Origin: Gordonia alkaliphila
GTDB lineage: Bacteria; Actinomycetota; Actinomycetes; Mycobacteriales; Mycobacteriaceae
Assembly: GCF_023017165.1 (NCBI RefSeq)
Contig: NZ_JALKBW010000001.1
Span: 2,170,001-2,234,000, forward strand
Length of the DNA stretch: 64,000 nucleotides
Direction: 5' to 3'
Shown here piece by piece: positions 1 through 11,104 of this stretch (positions are counted from its first letter, which is position 1; every line of letters begins with the position of its first letter). Made by a program: the position numbers and the translations under genes. Below the pieces are notes generated by a model that was given only the letters and a program-made list of their open reading frames with translations, had not been told where the DNA came from and did no database searches.

Positions 1-1
1 C

Positions 2-157
2 GTCGTCTGGGGGTCAGTATTCACGCGTCGTCGACAGCTCTACCTGGAAGCGATCGCCCGCGAGCTCAATGAGCGGCCACGCCAATGCCTGGGCTTCTAC
101 ACCCCGAGGGAAGCCTTCGAACGCCTACTCAAAGACAACGTTGCTTCCACGATTTGA
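2..157 (+). pseudogene. IS30-family transposase, C-terminal remnant (cut by window edge)
   Basis: This is the end of a transposase that runs in from outside the window. The last ~50 residues include ELNERPRQCLGF and YTPREAFERLL, which match the usual C-terminus of IS30-family DDE transposases (a LN-RPR-LG-TP-E pattern). The stop is TGA at 155-157. Just upstream, the family-like peptide VSIH is read in a different frame from RRRQLYLEAIARELN, which hints at a one-base frameshift near base 27, but too little sequence is present to be sure. The right end of the element probably lies shortly after the stop; no terminal repeat can be confirmed without its partner. Confidence 0.7.
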
Positions 158-294
158 CACCGCCGGTTCTTCACCAGAAAGGTGCTCCTCGTCCTGCGTG
201 TGATTGTCGTGTCGTAACAACGATTATTGCAGGTCAGAGCACCGTTCTTCATGAAATCCGCACGTCGGCCGAATTCAGCGATGAAAGCCCGAGG

Positions 295-1461
295 CTAGTT
301 CGAGCGGGTGTGGGCCAGGATGGCCGCCGCTTTGTCGAGGCATTCCTGCCATTCGGCGGCCGGGTCGGAGTCGTAGGTGATGCCGCCGCCGACCCCGAGG
401 GTCAGCGCGCCGTCCGGGGTGATCGATACGGTGCGGATCGCGACGTTGAGATCGAGGAGGCCGTCCGGGCCGGCGATCCCGACGGCGCCGCAGTAGACAC
501 CGCGGGGCTGGGCTTCCCACTCCGAGATGAGTTCGGCGGCACGGATTTTCGGCGTTCCGGTGACCGACGCCGGCGGGAACGCGGCGTCCAGGAGTGCGTC
601 GTTGCCGACGGCGTCGTCGAGCTCGGCGGCGACCGTGGACACCAGATGCCACACGCCGGGGGCGCCGACCACAGTGAGGAGTTCGGGGACGCGCACCGTG
701 CCGGTGCGGGCCACGCGCCCGAGGTCGTTGCGGACCAGGTCGACGATCATCACGTTCTCGGCGATGTCCTTGCCGGACTCGGCCAACACCATCGGGTCCA
801 CGTTGCGCGGCACGGTCCCCTTGATCGGCGACGACGTCACGGTGGTGCTGCGCCGGGACAGGAAGGTCTCCGGTGACAGGCTTGCCACCGTGCCCCAATC
901 ACCGTGCAGGAAGGCGGCTTTCGCGGGTTTTGTGGCGGCGGCGAGATCGGCGAAGTAGCGGTGTGGTGCGCCGTCGAGACGACCGGTGAAGCGGGTGCAG
1001 ATGCAGGCTTGGTACACCTCGCCCGCGGCGATCGCCTCCAGACACGAGGAGACGGCGGCCAGGTGCGGTGCGCGTTCCGGGGGCGTCCACGACGTCGACC
1101 ATGCGGACCGCGGCGCGGGCGCGCCCGCCGACAACGGCGGCAGCCAGTCGGGGAGCGGCGCTCCGACCGGGCTCTCCCACGACCACCGGCCGTCGCGGAG
1201 CACGAGGATCCCGTCGGTCAGACCGCCGACCGCCGGCGGGAGCGGGCCCTGCTCGCCGCGCACGGGAAAACCCAAGTAGCCCAACCAGAATCGGTCGGGG
1301 CGGTCGGGCGGCCGCAGCCCGGGGACCAGTTCGATCGACGGCGCGATCACCGCCTCGGCATCGCACCAATCGCCGATCAGGGCCGCCGGACCCGGTCGCC
1401 CCGCAGCGTCGGCCGCATCGGCGAGGGCGCCGAACAGATCCAGCGCCGACGCCGCGTTCAC
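295..1461 (-). CDS. pabB: Aminodeoxychorismate synthase component I (chorismate-binding)
   Basis: The enzyme converts chorismate plus ammonia to 4-amino-4-deoxychorismate, the first committed step towards p-aminobenzoate and folate. The C-terminal chorismate-binding domain is complete: [10 protein letters not shown] (the PIKGT lysine is typical of PabB, where TrpE has PIAGT), [31 protein letters not shown] and NVAIRT. At 388 residues it is shorter than many PabB proteins because its N-terminal part is reduced. I chose the GTG at 1461: it overlaps the metG stop (GTGA, 1458-1461), while the open frame further upstream only shadows metG. pabB near metG is also the order in mycobacteria. Isochorismate or anthranilate synthase is less likely because of the PIKGT lysine. 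Confidence 0.88.
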   Translation of the reverse strand: MNAASALDLFGALADAADAAGRPGPAALIGDWCDAEAVIAPSIELVPGLRPPDRPDRFWLGYLGFPVRGEQGPLPPAVGGLTDGILVLRDGRWSWESPVGAPLPDWLPPLSAGAPAPRSAWSTSWTPPERAPHLAAVSSCLEAIAAGEVYQACICTRFTGRLDGAPHRYFADLAAATKPAKAAFLHGDWGTVASLSPETFLSRRSTTVTSSPIKGTVPRNVDPMVLAESGKDIAENVMIVDLVRNDLGRVARTGTVRVPELLTVVGAPGVWHLVSTVAAELDDAVGNDALLDAAFPPASVTGTPKIRAAELISEWEAQPRGVYCGAVGIAGPDGLLDLNVAIRTVSITPDGALTLGVGGGITYDSDPAAEWQECLDKAAAILAHTRSN

Positions 1462-2999
1462 TCGTCCTTGGCCAACTCGATGCGCGGGAAGACCGGACTC
1501 GGCTTGGGCAGCGCGACGCCGGGCTGCAGGCGGTTCCCGGCGGCGGCGAACTCGCGGTCGTCGTCGGACACGGCCAGCAGATCCAGGATGGTTCCGGTGG
1601 AGGTCGGCATCACCGGCTGCGCCAGCAGCGTCACGATGCGGATCACCTCGGCGCACACGTACAGGACGGTGCCGGTGCGCTCCAGATCGGTCTTGGCCAG
1701 CTTCCACGGCTCCTGCGCGGAGATGTAGCGGTTGGTCGCGGCCAGCGTGGACCACAGCGCTTCCAGGCCGAGGTGGATGGCCTGGGCATCGAAGTGCTGG
1801 CGCAGGATCGGCAGCAGGCCGTCGGCGGTGGCCAGCAGTTCCCGGTCGGCGTCGGTGAGCTCGGCGGGCGCCGGGAGGGTGCCGTCGAAGTACTTGCCGA
1901 TCATGCTCAGCGTGCGCTGGGCCAGGTTGCCGTACTCGTTGGCCAGATCGGCGTTGGTGCGGGCGACGATGGCCTCGGCCGAGTACGAGCCGTCCTGGCC
2001 GTAGGACACCTCGCGCAGGAAGAAGAAGCGGACCGGGTCGACGCCGAACTCGTCGAGCAGCACGCCCGGGTCGATCACGTTGCCGAGCGACTTGCTCATC
2101 TTCTGCCCGTTGTTGAACAGGAAGCCGTGCGCGAAGACGCGCTTGGGCAGCTCGATGCCCGCGCTCATCAGGAACGCCGGCCAGTACACGCAGTGGAACC
2201 GGATGATGTCCTTGCCGATCACATGCAGGTCGGCGGGCCAGAACCGGGCGAAGGTCTCCGGATCGTCGGGGAAACCGGCGCCGGTCAGGTAGTTGGTGAG
2301 GGCGTCGACCCACACGTACATCACGTGGCCGTCGCCGTCGGGCACCGGCACACCCCAGTCGAAGGTGGTGCGCGAGACCGACAGGTCCTTGAGGCCGCCG
2401 CCCACGAAGCTGGCGACCTCGTTGCGGCGCACGTCCGGGCCGATGAAGTCGGGCTGCGTCTTGTACAGCTCGAGCAGCTTGTCCTGGTAGGCCGAGAGGC
2501 GGAAGAAGTAGGTCTCCTCCTCGGTCCAGGTCAGGACGTGGCCGTTCTCGGTGGCCACGCGGTTGCCGTCGTCGTCGACGGTGGTGTCGTCCTCGTTGAC
2601 GAAGTTCTCGTCACGGACGTCGTACCAACCCGAGTAGGAGTCCAGGTAGATGTCGCCGCGCTCGGACATCCGGCGCCAGATCTCCTCGGAGGCGCGATGG
2701 TGGTCGGCGTCGGTGGTGCGGATGAACCGATCGAAGCTGGAGCCCAGGCGCTCCTGCAGTGCCTGGAAACGATCGGAGTTGCGTCGCGCCAACTCGCCGG
2801 TGGGGATGCCTTCGGCCTCCGCGGTCTGCTGCATCTTCTGGCCGTGCTCGTCTGTTCCGGTGAGGAACAGGACGTCGTATCCGTCGAGTCGTTTGAAGCG
2901 GGCCAGGGTGTCGGCGGAGATGTACTCGTAGGCGTGCCCGATGTGGGGCGCGCCGTTCGGGTAGGCGATGGCCGTGGTGACGTAGAAGGCAGGACGCAT
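1458..2999 (-). CDS. metG: Methionyl-tRNA synthetase
   Basis: This 513-residue class I aminoacyl-tRNA synthetase charges tRNA-Met, including the initiator tRNA, in the cytoplasm. The Rossmann signature is [11 protein letters not shown] near residue 17 (HIGH box), and the KMSKSLGN loop lies near residue 300, so both ATP-handling motifs are intact. The C-terminal anticodon-binding helical part follows (EPWKLAKTD). There is no EMAP-like C-terminal extension, as is normal for the short actinobacterial form. The ATG at 2999 gives the standard N-terminus [16 protein letters not shown]. It is translationally coupled to pabB downstream and ends where pabB begins. Confidence 0.97.
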   Translation of the reverse strand: MRPAFYVTTAIAYPNGAPHIGHAYEYISADTLARFKRLDGYDVLFLTGTDEHGQKMQQTAEAEGIPTGELARRNSDRFQALQERLGSSFDRFIRTTDADHHRASEEIWRRMSERGDIYLDSYSGWYDVRDENFVNEDDTTVDDDGNRVATENGHVLTWTEEETYFFRLSAYQDKLLELYKTQPDFIGPDVRRNEVASFVGGGLKDLSVSRTTFDWGVPVPDGDGHVMYVWVDALTNYLTGAGFPDDPETFARFWPADLHVIGKDIIRFHCVYWPAFLMSAGIELPKRVFAHGFLFNNGQKMSKSLGNVIDPGVLLDEFGVDPVRFFFLREVSYGQDGSYSAEAIVARTNADLANEYGNLAQRTLSMIGKYFDGTLPAPAELTDADRELLATADGLLPILRQHFDAQAIHLGLEALWSTLAATNRYISAQEPWKLAKTDLERTGTVLYVCAEVIRIVTLLAQPVMPTSTGTILDLLAVSDDDREFAAAGNRLQPGVALPKPSPVFPRIELAKDE

Positions 3000-3045
3000 A
3001 GTGAGTAGAAGGATACCGGTGGTGTCGGGCTCGCTTGCGTGCGCT

Positions 3046-5475
3046 TCAGCTCGTCCGACGGTAGGGCTCGCACCCGATCGGCGGCAGCGGTGGCGTCTGC
3101 TCGGGAATGGGGGCGATCGGCCGGGTCACCGGCGCGTCGCTGAGCGTGAACGGTTCACCGTGATGCGCGAGTTCGATGGGTGGTCCGTCGAGCAGACGGT
3201 AGGTCGCGCTGTCGGTGTCGATGGCGACGACGATGCGGGACTCGCGGACCATCATCCGGAACGACATGTAGTTCAGGTGCGACGGCAGCCGCGGTGCGAA
3301 CGTGATGTGGCCGCCGAAGTCGCGCATGCCGCCGAAGCCGGCGACGCAGTCGGTCCAGGCGCCGCCCAGGGCCGCGATGTGCAGGCCGGAGACGACGTTG
3401 CTGTGCAGGTCGTGCAGGTCGGTGAACAGCGACTCGCACATCAGGTCGTAGGCGAGGTCGAGGTAGCCCACCTCGGCGGCCGACACCGATTCGCAGCACG
3501 CCGACAGCGACGAGTCGCGCACGGTGATCGGGTAGTAGTAGTCGAAGATCGTGCGCTTCTCGGCCTGCGTGAAGGCATCGCCGAACAGGTAGGTCGCGAA
3601 GACCAGGTCGGCCTGCTTCACCACCTGCTTGCGATACAGGTCGAAGTACGGGTAGTTCAGCAGCAGCGGGTAGCGACCCAGGGAGGCGTCGAAGTCCCAG
3701 CGATCGAGCAGCGTGAAGGCCTCGCTCTGCTGGTGCACGCCGGCGGCCTCGTCGTACGGGATGGTCATGTTGTCGGCGCACGAGTGCCAGAAGGCCACCT
3801 CGTCGTCGGTCACCCCGAGGTCCCGGGCCACGGCCGGCTGTCGTGCCACGGTCCACGCCGCGTCCCGAAGTGTTTGCTGCGCAGCGAGATTGGTGAACAG
3901 GTTGTTGTTGATGATGGCGGTGTACTCGTCCGGGCCGGTGACGCCGTCGATACGGAAGTTGCCGTTCACGTCGTGGTGTCCGAAGCCGGCGAAGAAGCGG
4001 GCGATCTCCACGAGAAGCTCGGTGCCGCACTCGATCTCGAAGCCCTCGTCGTTGGTGGCGCGGATGTAGCGCGCGGTGGCGTTCGCGATGTCGGCGGAGA
4101 CGTGCACGCCGGCGGTGCCGGCCGGCCAGTAGCCGGAGCATTCGTCGCCCTCGATGGTGCGCCACGGGAACATCGCGCCCTGCTGGGCGAGTTCGGCCGC
4201 GCGCGCCTTGGCCTGGCCGAGTGTGGAGTGGCGCCAGCGCAACTCCTCGCCCGCGGCGCCCGGGACGGTGTAGGTGAGCATCGGCAGGACGAAACTCTCG
4301 GTGTCCCAGAAGGTGTGGCCGTCGTAGCCGGGACCGGTGAGGCCCTTGGCCGGGATGGCGCGGGACTGGCCGCGCGCGCCGGCCTGGAGAACGTGGAAGA
4401 GCGCGAACCGAATGGCCTGTTGCACCTCCGGATCGCCGTCGACCTCGATGTCGGCGTCGCGCCAGAACTCGTCGAGGTACTCGACCTGTTCGGCTTTCAG
4501 TGCCTCCCAACCGGTTTCGGCGGCCATGGCGAGCGCCGCCTCGACCTGCGAGCGCAGCGCGGGCACGCTGCGTCGGGCCGACCACCCGTAGGCGACGTAC
4601 TTGGTGAGCACCAGGCGGCTGCCCTGCGGGACGTGCGCGGCGACGGTCATCCGGGCGAGATCGCCGTCGGCCCCGATAGTCACGTCGGCGTTTCCCGGGG
4701 CGTCGAGCTCGTGGCTCATCGCGGTGGCGACGGTCAGCCCGGAACGCTTGGTGTGGTGCACCAGGACCGCGCTGGTGTCGGTGCTGTCGGCGAGCGCGGA
4801 GACCAACGGCTGGTCGAGTGCGGCGGCCAGCCGGGGGTCGTTCCCGGGCAGCGGGACCGGCTCGTTGGCCAGCAGGTCGGACTGCAGCACCAGGCTCATG
4901 TCCTCACCGATCGGCTCCACCTCGTACCGGGTGGCCACGATGGTGCGCTTGGTGAAGCTCACCAGCCGCTCGCTGCGGATCCGGACGGTTCGGCCCGTCG
5001 GCGAGGTCCACAGGGTGCTGCGACGCAGCGTGCCGGTGCGGAAGTCCAGGACCCGCTCGTGGTCGACGGTGCGGCCGTAGCGCAGATCCATCGGCTCGTC
5101 TTCCACCAGCAGGCGGATGATCTTCCCGTCGGTCACGTTCACCACGGTCTGGCCGGCCTCGGGATAGCCGTAGCCGCTCTCGGCGTACGGCAGGGCGCGC
5201 TTCTCGTAGAAGCCGCTCAGGTAGGTGCCCGGCTGCTCCACGGGCTCGCCCTCTTCGAAGGTGCCGCGCAGTCCGATGTGCCCGTTCGACAGCGCGAACA
5301 GGCTCTCGGTGCGACCGATCTGGTCGATATCCCAACCGCGCCAGCACAATTGCCACGGGTGTACGTCGAAGCCGTGCACCGGATGGACGCCGTGATGGGG
5401 CACGTTGGTCGGGTCGGTGTGGCTGGAGGTGTCGCCGTGCGTGGTGTGGGTCAGGTTGCCGTGCAGGTCAGCCAT
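3046..5475 (-). CDS. Glycoside hydrolase family 65 protein (maltose/trehalose phosphorylase type)
   Basis: This 809-residue protein fits GH65, a family of inverting phosphorylases that split alpha-glucosidic disaccharides such as maltose, trehalose or kojibiose into glucose and beta-glucose 1-phosphate. The sequence shows the N-terminal super-sandwich, then the (alpha/alpha)6 barrel with [15 protein letters not shown] near residues 385-400 and the general-acid segment DGVTGPDEY near residue 515, whose Glu is the catalytic acid. There is no signal peptide, so it acts in the cytoplasm. It lies 15 bases upstream of the beta-phosphoglucomutase gene in reverse order on the same strand, an arrangement also seen for Rv3400-Rv3401 in M. 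tuberculosis. The substrate cannot be read from the sequence; a hydrolase rather than phosphorylase activity is possible. Confidence 0.9.
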   Translation of the reverse strand: MADLHGNLTHTTHGDTSSHTDPTNVPHHGVHPVHGFDVHPWQLCWRGWDIDQIGRTESLFALSNGHIGLRGTFEEGEPVEQPGTYLSGFYEKRALPYAESGYGYPEAGQTVVNVTDGKIIRLLVEDEPMDLRYGRTVDHERVLDFRTGTLRRSTLWTSPTGRTVRIRSERLVSFTKRTIVATRYEVEPIGEDMSLVLQSDLLANEPVPLPGNDPRLAAALDQPLVSALADSTDTSAVLVHHTKRSGLTVATAMSHELDAPGNADVTIGADGDLARMTVAAHVPQGSRLVLTKYVAYGWSARRSVPALRSQVEAALAMAAETGWEALKAEQVEYLDEFWRDADIEVDGDPEVQQAIRFALFHVLQAGARGQSRAIPAKGLTGPGYDGHTFWDTESFVLPMLTYTVPGAAGEELRWRHSTLGQAKARAAELAQQGAMFPWRTIEGDECSGYWPAGTAGVHVSADIANATARYIRATNDEGFEIECGTELLVEIARFFAGFGHHDVNGNFRIDGVTGPDEYTAIINNNLFTNLAAQQTLRDAAWTVARQPAVARDLGVTDDEVAFWHSCADNMTIPYDEAAGVHQQSEAFTLLDRWDFDASLGRYPLLLNYPYFDLYRKQVVKQADLVFATYLFGDAFTQAEKRTIFDYYYPITVRDSSLSACCESVSAAEVGYLDLAYDLMCESLFTDLHDLHSNVVSGLHIAALGGAWTDCVAGFGGMRDFGGHITFAPRLPSHLNYMSFRMMVRESRIVVAIDTDSATYRLLDGPPIELAHHGEPFTLSDAPVTRPIAPIPEQTPPLPPIGCEPYRRTS

Positions 5476-5490
5476 GGAGACTCCTCGTGG

Positions 5491-6216
5491 TCAGTGGGAC
5501 AGGAGCGCGTCGAGGTCGGTGACGACCACGTCGGCGCCCGCGGTGGCCATGTTCTCCGCCTGGGGTCCGCCGACGCGATCGATGCCGATCACGTAGCCGA
5601 AGTGTCCGGCGGCGCCGGCTTGGACGCCGGAGATCGCGTCTTCGAAGACTGCCGCTTCCGCGGGTGCGACGCCCATCAGTTCGGCGCCACGCAGGTACGA
5701 GTCCGGTGCGGGCTTACCCCGCAGCTGCTCCTCGACGATGGTGTTGCCGTCCACCCGGTGTTCGACGAACGACGTCAGGCCGGCGGCCTCGAGGACGGCG
5801 GCACCGTTCTTGCTGGAAGTGACCACCGCGATGCGCAGCCCGGCCTCGCGGGCGGCGTTCAAGTAGCGCACCGAGCCGGGGTAGGCGGTGACGCCGTCGC
5901 GGGCCAGGGTGGCGAGGAACTCGGTGTTCTTGGCTTCGGCGATCGCTTCCACAGCGGCGTCGTCGACCACGATGCTGCGCGAGGCGAGGAATCCGCGCAC
6001 GCCGTCGAGGCGGGGGCGGCCGTCCACATGATCGAGATAGTCGCGGTCGGCGAACGGTCGCAGGTCCTCGCCGGGCCCGCCGCCGTCGGCGGCACGCGCC
6101 ACCAGGAAGGCGTCGAAGGCACGACGCCACGCTTCCGAATGCACGGTCGCGGTCGTGGTGAGGACTCCGTCGAGGTCGAAGAGCGCGACGGTGATCTGGG
6201 CAGGCAATCCGAGCAC
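5491..6216 (-). CDS. HAD-superfamily beta-phosphoglucomutase
   Basis: This 241-residue HAD hydrolase of the beta-phosphoglucomutase subfamily would interconvert beta-glucose 1-phosphate and glucose 6-phosphate. Motif I is FDLDGVLTTT near residue 13, with the nucleophile and acid/base aspartates. Motif II is VVTSSKN near residue 145 and motif III/IV is AVFEDAISGVQAG near residue 190. The protein is transcribed just ahead of the GH65 gene, so the pair would turn a phosphorolysed disaccharide into glucose 6-phosphate without spending ATP on that half. Start ATG at 6216 gives MLGLPAQITVALFDLDG. The 39-base gap to the divergent PhzF gene leaves little room for promoters, which may overlap coding sequence. 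Confidence 0.88.
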   Translation of the reverse strand: MLGLPAQITVALFDLDGVLTTTATVHSEAWRRAFDAFLVARAADGGGPGEDLRPFADRDYLDHVDGRPRLDGVRGFLASRSIVVDDAAVEAIAEAKNTEFLATLARDGVTAYPGSVRYLNAAREAGLRIAVVTSSKNGAAVLEAAGLTSFVEHRVDGNTIVEEQLRGKPAPDSYLRGAELMGVAPAEAAVFEDAISGVQAGAAGHFGYVIGIDRVGGPQAENMATAGADVVVTDLDALLSH

Positions 6217-6255
6217 GAGATGAACGCTACCTGTCCTGCCCTATCCTTGCTCCCT

Positions 6256-7116
6256 GTGAGCGTGCGCAGATTTGTACAGGTGGACGTCTTCGGCACCGGC
6301 GTCGCCACCGGGAACCCGGTGGCCGTGGTACTCGACGCCGACGGACTGACCGACGACGACATGGCGCGCTTCGCGCGGTGGACCAATCTGTCCGAGACCA
6401 CTTTCGTGTGCGCACCCGTCGATGCGGCCGCCGACTACCGACTCCGGATCTTCACGCCGGGCGGCGAACTGCCGTTTGCCGGACATCCGACGCTGGGCTC
6501 GGCCCATGCCTGGCTGTCCACCGGTGGGCGGCCCGCCGACGAGGGCCGAATCGTGCAGGAGTGCGGCATCGGCAACGTCGCGGTGACCGTCGACGGTGAC
6601 GATCGCTTCGCCTTCGTCGCGCCGAACCTGCTGCGCACCGGGGAACCCGACGCCCAGACGCTGGAGCGCGTGCGCGCGGCCTGTGGCCTGCGGCGCAGCG
6701 ACGTGGTGGCGGCGCAGTGGGTGGACAACGGTCCGCCGTGGCTGGGGCTGCTGCTGACCGACGGGCAGCGGGTGTTGGACGTGACGCCGGACCTGGCGGC
6801 CTTCGCACCCGACGACTTCGTCGGCCTGATCGGTCCGTGGCGCGCCGCCGAAGGCAGCCCGGGTCCGGGTGACGCCGACTACGAAGTTCGGGCCTTCGCC
6901 CCCGGCACGGGGGTGCCCGAGGATCCGGTCACCGGCAGTCTCAACGCCGGCCTGGCGGTCTGGCTGCGCGGCACCGGTGCTGTGCCCGAGCGGTACGTCG
7001 CCGCCCAGGGCACCGCGCTGGGGCGGACCGGTCGGGTGCAGATCGTCGACGACGGCGCGCACATCTGGGTCGGCGGCCGCACCCGCACTGTGATCTCCGG
7101 GACGGTGGACCTGTGA
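6256..7116 (+). CDS. PhzF-family isomerase/epimerase-like protein
   Basis: This 286-residue protein has the diaminopimelate-epimerase-like fold of the PhzF family. Recognisable parts are VDVFGTGVATGNPVAVVLD at the N-terminus, NLSETTFV with the glutamate that acts as general acid/base in PhzF, LPFAGHPTLGSAHAWL near residue 75, and EDPVTGSLNAGLAVWL near residue 225. Apart from PhzF in phenazine synthesis, substrates in this family are mostly unknown, and no phenazine genes are nearby. I chose GTG 6256 because the peptide from there starts with the family consensus SVRRFVQVDVFGTG; longer readings run into the divergent HAD gene. Its stop overlaps the tatD start (GTGA at 7113-7116), so the two are probably co-translated. 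Confidence 0.85.
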   Translation: MSVRRFVQVDVFGTGVATGNPVAVVLDADGLTDDDMARFARWTNLSETTFVCAPVDAAADYRLRIFTPGGELPFAGHPTLGSAHAWLSTGGRPADEGRIVQECGIGNVAVTVDGDDRFAFVAPNLLRTGEPDAQTLERVRAACGLRRSDVVAAQWVDNGPPWLGLLLTDGQRVLDVTPDLAAFAPDDFVGLIGPWRAAEGSPGPGDADYEVRAFAPGTGVPEDPVTGSLNAGLAVWLRGTGAVPERYVAAQGTALGRTGRVQIVDDGAHIWVGGRTRTVISGTVDL

Positions 7117-8024
7117 ACGATCCGGGAACTGTGAACGAATCCGGAACCGACAGCGAGACGTCGGGCCTGTCGGCGAAGGAGATCCGCAAGCGCAAGCGGC
7201 GCCAGCCGCCGCCGGACCCGCAGCCGCTGCCCGGCCTGGTCGATGCGCACACCCACCTCGCCGCCTGTGGCGGTCGCACGCGTGAGACGGTGATCGAGAT
7301 CGTCGATCACGCCGAGCGGGTCGGGGTGGGGCAGGTGGTGACCGTGGCCGACGACATGGTCGACGCCCGGTGGGCGGTGGCGGCGGCGCACTGGGATCCG
7401 CGGGTGTTCGCGGCGGTGGGCCTGCATCCCACGCACGCCGCGGACCTGAACGACGAGAACCGTGCCGAACTCGAAGAGATGGTCGCCGACGATCGCGTGG
7501 TGGCCGTCGGCGAGACGGGACTGGACTACTACTGGACGGTCCATTCGGACACCTGCGCCGATCCGGCGACGCAGAAGGACGTCTTCGCCTGGCACATCGA
7601 TCTCGCCAAGCGCAGCGGCAAGCCGCTGATGATCCACAATCGCGAGGCCGATCGGGACCTGCTCGACATCCTCGCCGCCGAAGGCAGCCCGGAAACGGTC
7701 ATCATGCACTGCTTCTCCGGCGACGCCGCGATCGCTCGCGAATGCATCGACCGCGGCTACCTGTTGAGCTTCGCGGGCACTGTGAGCTTCGTTAATGCCG
7801 CGTCCCTGCGGGAGGCGGCGTCACTGGTGCCGCAGGATCAGCTGTTGGTCGAGACCGACGCACCCTTCCTGACCCCGCATCCCTACCGTGGCCAGCCGAA
7901 TCAGTCGTATTGCCTGCCCTACACGGCGCGGGCGTTGGCGCAGGTGCGTGGCGATTCGGCGGAGCAACTCGCGGTGGCGTTGGGCGCCAATGCACGACGG
8001 GCGTACGGCTTACCGTTGCAATAA
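7113..8024 (+). CDS. tatD: TatD-family metal-dependent hydrolase (deoxyribonuclease)
   Basis: This 303-residue member of the amidohydrolase-fold TatD family would be a metal-dependent 3'-5' DNase or related phosphohydrolase in the cytoplasm. Metal and active-site motifs are present: DAHTHL near residue 45, GETGLDYYW near residue 135, HNREAD near residue 175, HCFSG near residue 200 and VETDAPFLTPHPYRG near residue 250. The first ~40 residues are a basic, low-complexity extension (EIRKRKRRQPPPDPQP) that is common in actinobacterial versions. The GTG start overlaps the stop of the PhzF gene. The order tatD-rpfB-ksgA-ispE is conserved in mycobacteria. Confidence 0.93.
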   Translation: MNDPGTVNESGTDSETSGLSAKEIRKRKRRQPPPDPQPLPGLVDAHTHLAACGGRTRETVIEIVDHAERVGVGQVVTVADDMVDARWAVAAAHWDPRVFAAVGLHPTHAADLNDENRAELEEMVADDRVVAVGETGLDYYWTVHSDTCADPATQKDVFAWHIDLAKRSGKPLMIHNREADRDLLDILAAEGSPETVIMHCFSGDAAIARECIDRGYLLSFAGTVSFVNAASLREAASLVPQDQLLVETDAPFLTPHPYRGQPNQSYCLPYTARALAQVRGDSAEQLAVALGANARRAYGLPLQ

Positions 8025-8073
8025 CACACCCCTTTTCGTTACCGTGCTGTGACCCCATCGTTCGGGACGGTAG

Positions 8074-9213
<1,140 letters not shown>

Positions 9214-9261
9214 CGCGCGCCCGCCGCACACGCGGGTTGACGCACCAGGGACAATGACCGG

Positions 9262-10149
9262 GTGACTGATTCGTCCGACGTGCGCCTCCTCGGTCCGGCC
9301 GAGATCCGCGGCCTGGCCGCCGAACTCGGCGTCCGACCCACCAAACAGCTCGGGCAGAACTTTGTGCACGACGCGAACACCGTGCGCCGCATCGTCGCTG
9401 TCTCCGGCGTGGGACCCGACGATGTGGTGCTGGAGGTGGGCCCCGGCCTCGGTTCGCTGACCCTGGCACTGCTGCAGACCGCCGGTCGGGTGGTGGCCGT
9501 CGAGATCGATCCGGTACTGGCCGCGCGACTGCCGCAGACCATCGAGGAATTCGCTCCGACGCGGCGCGCCGACTTCGACGTGGTGACCGCGGACGCGATG
9601 ACCGTGCTGCCCGAACAGCTTCCGGTCACGCCGACCGCACTGGTGGCGAACCTGCCCTACAACGTGGCGGTGCCGGTGCTCCTGCACCTGATGGCGCACT
9701 TCCCGACCATCAAGACCGCGCTGGTGATGGTGCAGGCCGAGGTGGCCGACCGCCTCGCCGCCGATCCCGGCAGCCGCATCTACGGCGTCCCCAGCGTCAA
9801 GGCCCGCTACTTCGGCGCGGTCAAACGCGCCGGCGCCGTGGGCCGCAACGTGTTCTGGCCGGAGCCGAAGATCGAGTCGGGGCTGGTGCGCATCGACCGC
9901 CGCGACGAGTTCGGCACCGACGCCGACCATCGGCGCGCCACGTTCACCGCCATTGACGCCGCCTTCGCGCAACGCCGCAAGACCATGCGGTCGGCGCTGT
10001 CCGGATGGGCGGGCGGCGCACCGCGCGCCGAGGAACTGCTGCGGGCCGCCGACATCGACCCCGGGATCCGCGGGGAGAAGCTCGACGTCGCCGACTTCGT
10101 CCGCCTGGCCGAAGCCGCCGGGACCTCCGTGGCCGGAGGCTCCCGATGA
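9262..10149 (+). CDS. rsmA: 16S rRNA (adenine1518/1519-N6) dimethyltransferase
   Basis: RsmA (KsgA) dimethylates two adjacent adenines in the terminal helix of 16S rRNA and acts as a late 30S assembly checkpoint. The 295-residue protein has the family opening [10 protein letters not shown] near residue 28, the SAM-binding loop [12 protein letters not shown] near residue 55, the acidic EIDPVLA, and the catalytic [10 protein letters not shown] near residue 130. Start is GTG at 9262. Its stop overlaps ispE by ATGA (10146-10149), so rsmA and ispE are coupled, as in other Mycobacteriales. Loss of rsmA usually gives kasugamycin resistance. Confidence 0.95.
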   Translation: MTDSSDVRLLGPAEIRGLAAELGVRPTKQLGQNFVHDANTVRRIVAVSGVGPDDVVLEVGPGLGSLTLALLQTAGRVVAVEIDPVLAARLPQTIEEFAPTRRADFDVVTADAMTVLPEQLPVTPTALVANLPYNVAVPVLLHLMAHFPTIKTALVMVQAEVADRLAADPGSRIYGVPSVKARYFGAVKRAGAVGRNVFWPEPKIESGLVRIDRRDEFGTDADHRRATFTAIDAAFAQRRKTMRSALSGWAGGAPRAEELLRAADIDPGIRGEKLDVADFVRLAEAAGTSVAGGSR

Positions 10150-11066
10150 TGGGCGGGGCCACGGCGCGCGTGCCGGCCAAGATCAACCTGCACCTGGGCG
10201 TGGGGCCGCTGCGCGACGACGGCTACCACGAACTGAGCACGGTCTTCTGTGCCGTCTCGCTGTACGACGACGTGACGGTGCGTGCCGCCGACGAGCTGAC
10301 GATCTCGGTGACCGGGGAGAGTTCCGGCGAGGTGCCCGCCGATCCGACGAATCTCGCGGCGCGCGGTGTCCTCGCGGTCGCGGAGTACGCCGGACGGTCC
10401 GATACCAACGTGGCGATCGAGATCGCCAAGCAGATCCCGGTGGCCGGCGGCATGGCCGGCGGTTCCGCGGATGCCGCGGGCGCGATGCTGGCCGCGGCGC
10501 GCCTGTGGCGAGTCGACATCGAACGCGAGGCGCTCGTGGACCTCGCCGCCGAACTCGGCAGTGATGTGCCCTTCGCCCTCCTCGGCGGCGCGGCGCTCGG
10601 CACCAACCGCGGTGAGAAGCTGCTGCCGGTGCTGCAGCGCGGGGAACTGCACTGGGTGATGGTGGTGGCCAAGACCGGGCTGTCGACCCCGGCGGTCTAT
10701 CACGAGCTAGACCGCCTGCGAGCCGGGCGCGGGGAGACGGTGCCGGCACCGGAACGGCCCGACGAGCTGATGGTGGCACTGGCGTCCGGGGACGTGCACG
10801 CGGTGGCGCCGTTGCTGCACAACGATTTACAGCCGGCGGCGCTGTCGCTGCAGCCGCTGCTGCGTCGCACGCTGCGGGCCGGCAAGGAAGCCGGGGCACT
10901 GGCCGGGATCGTGTCCGGTTCCGGGCCGACGTGCGCCTTCCTCTGCGCCGACGCCGACGCGGCCATCGCGGTGGCCGCCGAACTATCCGGGCTCGGGGTG
11001 GCCAAGGCGGTGCGCACCGCGCACGGGCCGGTGCCCGGTGCGCGGTTGATCCCGGCGCACGGCTGA
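10146..11066 (+). CDS. ispE: 4-diphosphocytidyl-2-C-methyl-D-erythritol kinase
   Basis: IspE phosphorylates CDP-methylerythritol in the non-mevalonate (MEP) pathway that supplies isoprenoids for menaquinone and decaprenyl phosphate. The 306-residue protein has GHMP-kinase features: [20 protein letters not shown] at the N-terminus, the ATP loop [18 protein letters not shown] near residue 100, and the C-terminal [10 protein letters not shown] near residue 260. Two adjacent ATG codons (10146 and 10149) overlap the rsmA stop; either could initiate. The catalytic lysine (AKIN) and the GGSADAA loop are intact. Confidence 0.95.
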   Translation: MMGGATARVPAKINLHLGVGPLRDDGYHELSTVFCAVSLYDDVTVRAADELTISVTGESSGEVPADPTNLAARGVLAVAEYAGRSDTNVAIEIAKQIPVAGGMAGGSADAAGAMLAAARLWRVDIEREALVDLAAELGSDVPFALLGGAALGTNRGEKLLPVLQRGELHWVMVVAKTGLSTPAVYHELDRLRAGRGETVPAPERPDELMVALASGDVHAVAPLLHNDLQPAALSLQPLLRRTLRAGKEAGALAGIVSGSGPTCAFLCADADAAIAVAAELSGLGVAKAVRTAHGPVPGARLIPAHG

Positions 11067-11104
11067 CCCCGCCCGAAACTACTGGCAAGAACGAACGGAG
11101 AAAC

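Noticed and set aside
1068-3008. A 646-codon plus-strand open frame across pabB and metG
   Set aside because: It is a GC-rich shadow opposite two well-supported genes. The translation is Arg/Gly/Val-rich with no family motif.
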